A DNA stretch of 64,000 bases from Chrysopilus asiliformis (Eukaryota > Arthropoda > Insecta > Diptera > Rhagionidae): assembly GCA_964034945.1 (NCBI GenBank), contig OZ035961.1, positions 3,702,001-3,766,000 on the forward strand. Direction: 5' to 3'. Below, piece by piece: positions 58,108 through 64,000 of this stretch. Both the position numbers and the translations under genes were made by a program. The notes below the pieces were generated by a model. The model was not told where the DNA came from. It saw only the letters and a program-made list of their open reading frames with translations, and ran no database searches. Every line of letters begins with the position of its first letter. The first letter of the stretch is position 1.

Positions 58108-60982
58108 AAAAAAGCTACTCAGCACTGAACCCCCTGTAATGTTATTTCTTTAATTTATAATCGATGTTTTCTAACCTATTTTTTGATTTTTGACTTGTGG
58201 TCCTAAGCTAGACACACTGTTTTTTTTAAATCTTGAGATTTGTTTGGTGGTTTTTATGGTGCACCACATTTTTAAAATCGAAATGTGATTAACAAAAAAG
58301 AAAGAAAATTCAAATTGATAAAATCATCCCCCAGTAAAAACAAAACAATGGCGAAAGTAGTGTAGTAAAAGAGGCTTGGTGGAGGTAGAGGGTTCTACTT
58401 TTGTGGAGCGGCAAACTTTGATCCACGACAGGAAATTTCAAAAACCGTATATTGGGAAATCAAAAGAAAACTCTTGAAGTTATTGTCGGGAAACCTTTAG
58501 GGGGTACGTATTTTAGTATCTATTGATTATCTTTTTTTTCATTTGATCTCAAAACATAGCAATTAACATCCTGGCAATACTGTTTAATTTCTCATCACCG
58601 CTGTTTTAATTGTTTTTGTGTGAAGCGCACGAAATAATCAAAAATAAATAGAATATAAAATAAACAAAAAGAAAAAAAAACGAAAATAAAACTTTATAAA
58701 GCGATATAGCGATTCCTGAATTCTGTACTCACCACACTGATGTAAAAAAACCACAAGTACTACTCAAAATTTTGTTTTTTTTTTGTTTTTAGTTAAAATC
58801 TCATAGAAATGAGTATAGAGTATATGTTGAAAATGTAGTATAAGAACACAATATTAAATAAAATATCATGGGGCGATCTTCTCAATGTGGATCTTGTCTA
58901 CTTTAAATACCATCATTCACATCGTCTCACATAATCGACGATACTAAAAGTCGATCGCGGACTTTCGGAGAGTCAATGCTGCAGATGTTGCTGTATCTTT
59001 CTGTAGTATATACGCAATCCGTTGAGAAAAACCCACTATCAAAAAAGTTTATATCTCGAAGAAATCTTTCACAGGAATCATATTTAGTCGGTGTACTGTA
59101 CTAGAGTTTGCTTAGTTTCTAGTCTCTGAATCTTTACAAAACGTGTATGACGTGAGAAATCTATTTTTTCGTCCGTGTAGCCGTTGAGAGTATAGCGCGC
59201 GCGCGTTATGTTTGTGTGTGTGTGTATGCAAAAGTACTCCTAAATAGTGATTCCGTTTCTGATTCCTATATTCATACGAAAAACGTCTTTCTTCACTAGC
59301 CAACATTTTTTATCTTCAGTTCGTTCTGTCGGGCTTTTAAAGCGTTTTCAGTACGACTTGATTTTTTTTTTTATTGTTTAATTTTCTCTACACTGATGGC
59401 TTCTTCTAACCATAAAAAATCTACATCATAAGTGTAACATTGGTTCGCTAAACACACACCAGAAAATCACACTAACCAAGCTCTCTAGTTGCTTCGCGCC
59501 GCTCTATAACGATATATCCGTTTTTTTATTTATTATTATTATTACTATTCGTTTTACACTTTTTTTTTCTTTTCATTTACCTTAGTTTTATTTAATTTTA
59601 ATTATTGAATAATCTATTTAATAAAATTTAGTGTGTTTGATATAAATATAAATCCTCTAGAAGAAAAAGTTTGGTTTGAGAAGAAAATAAATAAACTTTC
59701 GGTTCTCGGTTTGCAATTTGTGTTACAAAATCATGAAAGTGTTCAGTACCTGATTTTAAGGCAATCTTTTTTTTCTGTTCTCGTTTCTTGCAAATGAAGG
59801 CGTCTAGCCAACAAACGATCAGGTTGTCGGGAATTTGATTATTTTTGGTACTTGCTCGCAAAGAAGAATCAAAAAACGGATTGTGAACTTTCGAAAATTT
59901 ATTTCTAATCGACGATAAAATGCCAATATTTAATTAACTCACCAAAAAAAAAGATGAAATGTGAAGAGTTTGTCATCGAAAATCAATCACAATAACATCA
60001 AAATTAGTGATGTGATTTTTTTGGAAAAGGTTTTTGATCTCTCGGATTATACATATATTATTGCTTGCAACAATCTGTTTAATAGAAAAAAAAAATAATA
60101 AAAAATGTGAAAGAAATTTGTTACCAAACTTTAAAATAGAATCCATGTTTAAATTTAAATCACTTTATGATTTATAATTTTGTGAGGAAATTAACCTTGA
60201 GTGTATTTTGTTCTGGACGATAGTCTGTTAAATTTTGTATTCCTTTATTTCATATTTTCTTAACACGGGAAACATTAAAATTTACGTTTTGTTTGACGCG
60301 TTTATTGGTCTCAACAACAGTGACCTGCAAAACTATTCACAATTACGCAAAAATAAATTCCATTTCAAGTTTCTGGTTATTTAAAAACGAATCTTTCAGT
60401 ATTTATTTATGGATGTTTTGATAGGAGGAAATAGAAAGAATGAGATATGGGTTTTCCGGCAACAATTCGAATTGTGGCAGGCTTTTAGCTGCCCAGTTGT
60501 CAAAATTGCTGAAATAATAAACTCTTTTTTTTGGACGAAATTTTTGTTTTCGTTTGAAATTTCGAAGAACTTCACCGAGTTTTTTTTATTTTTATTTTTA
60601 TAAATAATAACAGTTTTGGGTGGATTTTGAGCGGATACTTGCTATAGAAATCTTTAATTCTTTCTTGTAAAAAATAAGTGTAGGGGGTCGAGCGGGAAAA
60701 AACTAGGCATGTCAAAAATTTCTGACAGAAGATCATCTGGATTGAAATTTGAAATTTTGTTTCAACTCAGCACCTAATAACGCCTTTTCCAAATGAAGCC
60801 TTTTTGGTTTCCTCAAATAGGATATTCAGAAATATTTTCTTCCCCGCTTCCACACCAAAAGTTTTACCACCTGCAAACCGTATGTGAATTCAGGACCGAG
60901 GCGCCAAAATCGCCATTAGCCGAGTTTAAAATTAAAATGATTACAGCAAATTCGAACCTCTGACTTCAGAACCTTATGTGAA
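58108..60982. other. Intron-like stretch
   Basis: Simple repeats only: a GCGCGCGC run and a (TG)n tract at 59197-59226, and T-rich tracts. No exon supported. Confidence 0.45.
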
Positions 60983-61461
60983 ACTAGCTTGCATACCCGT
61001 CGTTGCCGGGTTAAGTTTTTTTCAATTTTTTTTATGGTTTATGTTGCAGCTAAATTTCAGGCCAATCGGCTCGGTAGTTTCTCCGCGGAAGGGTAACTAA
61101 GAGGAAGAGCTAAGTTTCGATATCACTTTACCCCCTCCCCTTACTCCCCCACCTCTCGGGCTACTTTTTAATGGGTCTATGTTGGGACTGGACCCCCGAC
61201 GAACATCTATGCCAAATTTCAGGCCAATCGGTTCAGTAGTTTCCCCGCGAAAGAGTAACATAGCGCAAAAACTAAGTTTTGAAATCACTTTACCCCCTCC
61301 CCTTACTCCCCCCACCCCTCGCGCTACTTTTCCGTATGCCTATGTTGGAACCAGAACTACCACAGACACTCATGCCAAATTTCAAGTCAATCGGGTTCAG
61401 CCGTTTTTGCGTGAAATAGGAACAGACAGACAGACACCAACTCATTTTTATATATTAGTAT
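60983..61461 (+). repeat. SINE-like repeat, copy 2, with internal duplication
   Basis: Start and tail match 51899-52231, but the middle unit is present twice (near 61040-61180 and 61180-61330). Each unit has 'gccaatcgg...cagtagttt', a 'taagtttcgaaatcacttta'-like stretch and the C-rich 'taccccctccccttactccc' segment. Confidence 0.7.
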
Positions 61462-62241
61462 GATGATGATTGACTAGTCATATGGGGGCTGGATTCTGGA
61501 GCGTCATATTTCAGAGGTAGCACTTTAGGTGACATTTTCAGACAAATTGTCATGACGTATTTTATAAACTGGGCCAAACAGTAGTTTTTTAAACTATTTC
61601 AAAATGTCTTCACACCTTTTCGCGGGTAGTTTCCATATTTTTCTTCATCCTAAAACATGTCTCTCTCAAACCCCTGTAATTCTCATCTCAATAATGTCTG
61701 GCGATTTTCTTTTTGTACTCTTCCGGGAATTCTACCGAAAATAGCAAACACCTGACCGTATGTGGTTTGCATATGTTCTTTTTGTTAGCCACTAAAGCGT
61801 TTGCTGAAAATCCATATTTCTCCTATACATGGTGGATGGCAAGTTATATTTTTAGTTTAAATAACAACAAGTAATATTTTTGGTTCATCTGGTCATGGAT
61901 CCGTAAACATTTTCTCACGCTTGCTCCTTCCTTCCTGTCCATCAAAGAGCTGTAATTTCTCGCCATATCCCAGATGTTCGAATCCGCAAGCAATAATATT
62001 TTATTTGGGATTAATTTTTCATATAGCGTTCGACAAAAGAGAGAACACCTTTTCAAAAATCTGTCAAAATTTTGTCTTTCGCTGTGATTGGCGAAAAAAC
62101 AAAAACAAAAAAAAAATAAAATAAAATAAAAAAATTTAAAAATATATTCATCTTCCTTGTGTGTGCTGACAGGTGAAAATTTTATTTTTAACCCATTTGT
62201 AAGGAAATAAGAGAGAAAAAAAGTGTCTAAGTGTAGTGCAG
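61462..62241. other. Region upstream of the Gln-rich exon
   Basis: No coding segment supported. A degraded GTCCAT-type end lies near 61545-61575. An A-rich tract lies at 62095-62135. The region just before 62242 is purine-rich, so the acceptor there is weak and a promoter with 5' UTR is an alternative. Confidence 0.4.
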
Positions 62242-63255
62242 GTAATTGAAGTGTTGTGCGTCACTGACGAGTCATTAAGTATAATGTCTACGGAGAAGTC
62301 ATCGCAAATGGTTAATAGCAAGATTCCACCTGGCGATACAGACACCTCTAACACTAGCTGCACCCCCCGCAATGCCCTGTTCTGCTGCTCTAGTCCGGTT
62401 TGTTTAAATATTTCGGCAGTTCCACAAATAATCCCAGTCGATTCAATGGACTCTGGTCTATTAGTATCCTCCAAAGAATCCGATGATGATGAAATTCATC
62501 TTTCGCATAACCACAACCACCAACAGTTTCAGCAGAAACAACATCAACAACAACAGCCGAATGTGCAGCAAATCATAGTCCCAATATCGGTACCTGATTT
62601 AGCCAAAATGGATTTATCAAATGCAAATGGAATTATTATCAATGGCGATTTAATAATTAAAAATTTCGATAAATATCCGCCGGAAGAGTCGGTGGAGAAG
62701 GTCAAAGTCATTCGCCGGATTCGTACTCCACCGTCGCGTCTCGGGGTAGTTTTGAAGCGTGTCACACCGCAGAAAACCACGATTCAAGTAAAAAAATCGG
62801 ATGCGCCCATGTTGGGTGTCGTTTTGCGTAAAGTCGAGAAAAAAGTTGAACCGCAGAAAAGTATCTTAGATGATGATAAGCCACTTTATACGCTATCGAT
62901 AGTCCGTAGTGATAATAAATCTGGTAATAATTCCAAGCCAAAATCCAATACGGCCCTTCAAAAAACCCAATCGCAAAAACAAATTCCGCCGCAAAGCCAA
63001 CAACAACAAGCGCAGAAAACCACCCAAGGAAACGTCGCGATCGGGGGTGGTGCTGCTGCTAACATTAATAAATTGGATACAAATGCTGCCGCTGCTAAAA
63101 ATCCATCAGCAACTAATAAACCTCAAACTACTACTAATAAGAGATGCCCCCCGCAGCCAGTCACTATACAAAAGATCGAGGGTGATAAAATTATCATAAT
63201 TAAAAAGATACCCGTACCGAAAAATGGCAAAATACCACCACACCTTATCAATAAG
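62242..63255 (+). CDS. Gln/Lys-rich exon; large-gene exon or first exon of another transcript
   Basis: The frame is open from an AG at 62240-62241 (phase 0, matching the donor at 54615). The ATG at 62284 opens MSTEKSSQMVNSKIPPGD and may be a true start. Up to 63255 it gives 324 residues from that ATG. Features are a His/Gln stretch (about 79-97), an ordered part with KVKVIRRIRTPPSRLGVVLK, a second similar motif LGVVLRKVEKK about 24 residues later, poly-Gln and Ala runs, and a conserved-looking end KIEGDKIIIIKKIPVPKNGK. After AAG at 63255 the sequence becomes T-rich like an intron, but the donor there (GTTCTT) is poor. If unspliced, the frame stops at 63360 after 34 unlikely hydrophobic residues. 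No family recognised. Confidence 0.7.
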
Positions 63256-63619
63256 GTTCTTATGTTCCAATTAGATTTTTTATTTCGTTCTTTTGCGTTC
63301 AATTTAATTGAATTTTTCTTTTTTAGTTTTCTTGCATTTTTTTTGGTTTTATTACATTAAAGTTTTTCTCTAGAATTTTTTACATAAAACTTTTGTCTGT
63401 TTCGGATCGGTTTTTTTTTGACAAAGAAACATGTTTTAATTGCACTTTAGTTGTTCTAGATCTCCCTCGTCTTTTTTGTAGAATTCATTTGCTTACATGC
63501 GAATACACACGATCATTAGTCATACTCATATTTTCATTTTAAAATACTGTGATGTAGCTTGTGAAATTTTGAAGGCATTCAGATTTTTCTGAGAGTCAGT
63601 GATTGTTTCGGATAAAGGA
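63256..63619. other. T-rich non-coding stretch
   Basis: Probably intron after the Gln-rich exon. Nothing else seen. Confidence 0.4.
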
Positions 63620-64000
63620 TGGGGTTATGTCAACTAATTCGTCTTTGCGGCCAATTTACGTCACTGTTTCGTGAAATGACGCGTCTAAGGAACTTTTGGT
63701 GCAATAGCGGTTTTTTCACCACTTGTATGACACGTAGCGCCGTCTTGTTGGAAAAAGTTACCTTGAAGATTAATTTCAAGAAAACAGGGCCACGAAAAAT
63801 TGGTAATCATCGCCCGATATATCTTCCCATTGACGGTTAATGGTCTTCCTTTACCGTGCTCGAAGAACTAAGGTCTGATGATGCCACCAGTCCACAATCC
63901 GCATTAAACAGTGATTTTTTCCGGGTGCAATGACGCACTGACATCTTTTGTGGATTGTTTTCACCCCATATACGGCAATTCCGTTTGTTTACGTACCCAA
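63620..64000 (-). pseudogene. Degenerate mariner-type transposase fragment, cut by window end
   Basis: Reading the minus strand and moving between frames, recognisable blocks appear in the family order: KMSVRHCTRKKSLFNADCG, then WTGGIIRP, GKGRPLTVNG, YRAMITNF and FFQQDGATCHTS. QQDGATCHT holds the second catalytic Asp. RVISRNSDVNWPQRR follows, near the position of the third. Stops and frameshifts separate the blocks, so it is dead. It is oriented opposite to the copy at 9664. The remainder lies beyond the window. Confidence 0.7.

Overview
This window looks like AT-rich nuclear DNA from an insect, probably a fly and perhaps a lower (nematoceran) one. Introns use GT...AG with T-rich acceptors. 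Proteins carry poly-Asn and poly-Gln tracts. A TATCGATA (DRE-like) box sits just upstream of one short gene. Short inverted-repeat transposons are dense, and several still have clean target-site duplications. No bacterial operon, CRISPR array, rRNA or convincing tRNA was seen. The species call is inference.

The main plus-strand locus is a long, sparse gene. Its large first coding exon (22394-24294) encodes about 633 residues of Ser/Asn/Gly-rich, mostly disordered protein. It ends in a good donor two bases into a codon. Two distant exons fit that phase: a Ser-rich candidate terminal exon at 29025-29256, and an Arg/His/Ser/Glu-rich exon at 54426-54615 across a 30 kb intron. The latter ends in phase 0, which matches a possible acceptor before the Gln-rich reading frame at 62242/62284-63255. 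That last block may instead be the first coding exon of another transcript. I do not recognise the protein family.

Short genes too small to stand out as ORFs were found by matching splice sites and phase: 11171-12105 (minus, two exons, 104 aa), 46640-47305 (plus, two to three exons, about 129 aa) and 57718-58107 (plus, two exons, 95 aa). The last two lie inside the proposed long introns. An orphan coding-like segment lies at 3959-4108 (minus). Weaker candidates are marked as such.

The rest is mostly intronic or intergenic DNA filled with transposon remains. These include a 473 bp P-superfamily-like element carrying half a THAP domain (1117-1589); four copies of a 272 bp CACTCAG-ended MITE, one split by a Harbinger-like MITE; a TAA-flanked Harbinger-like MITE (53044-53505); TTAA-flanked piggyBac-like MITEs; a pogo-like MITE; two dead mariner-type transposase fragments (9664-10041 and the right edge); and palindromic MITEs into which other repeats have inserted. 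The nesting gives a relative order of transposon activity.
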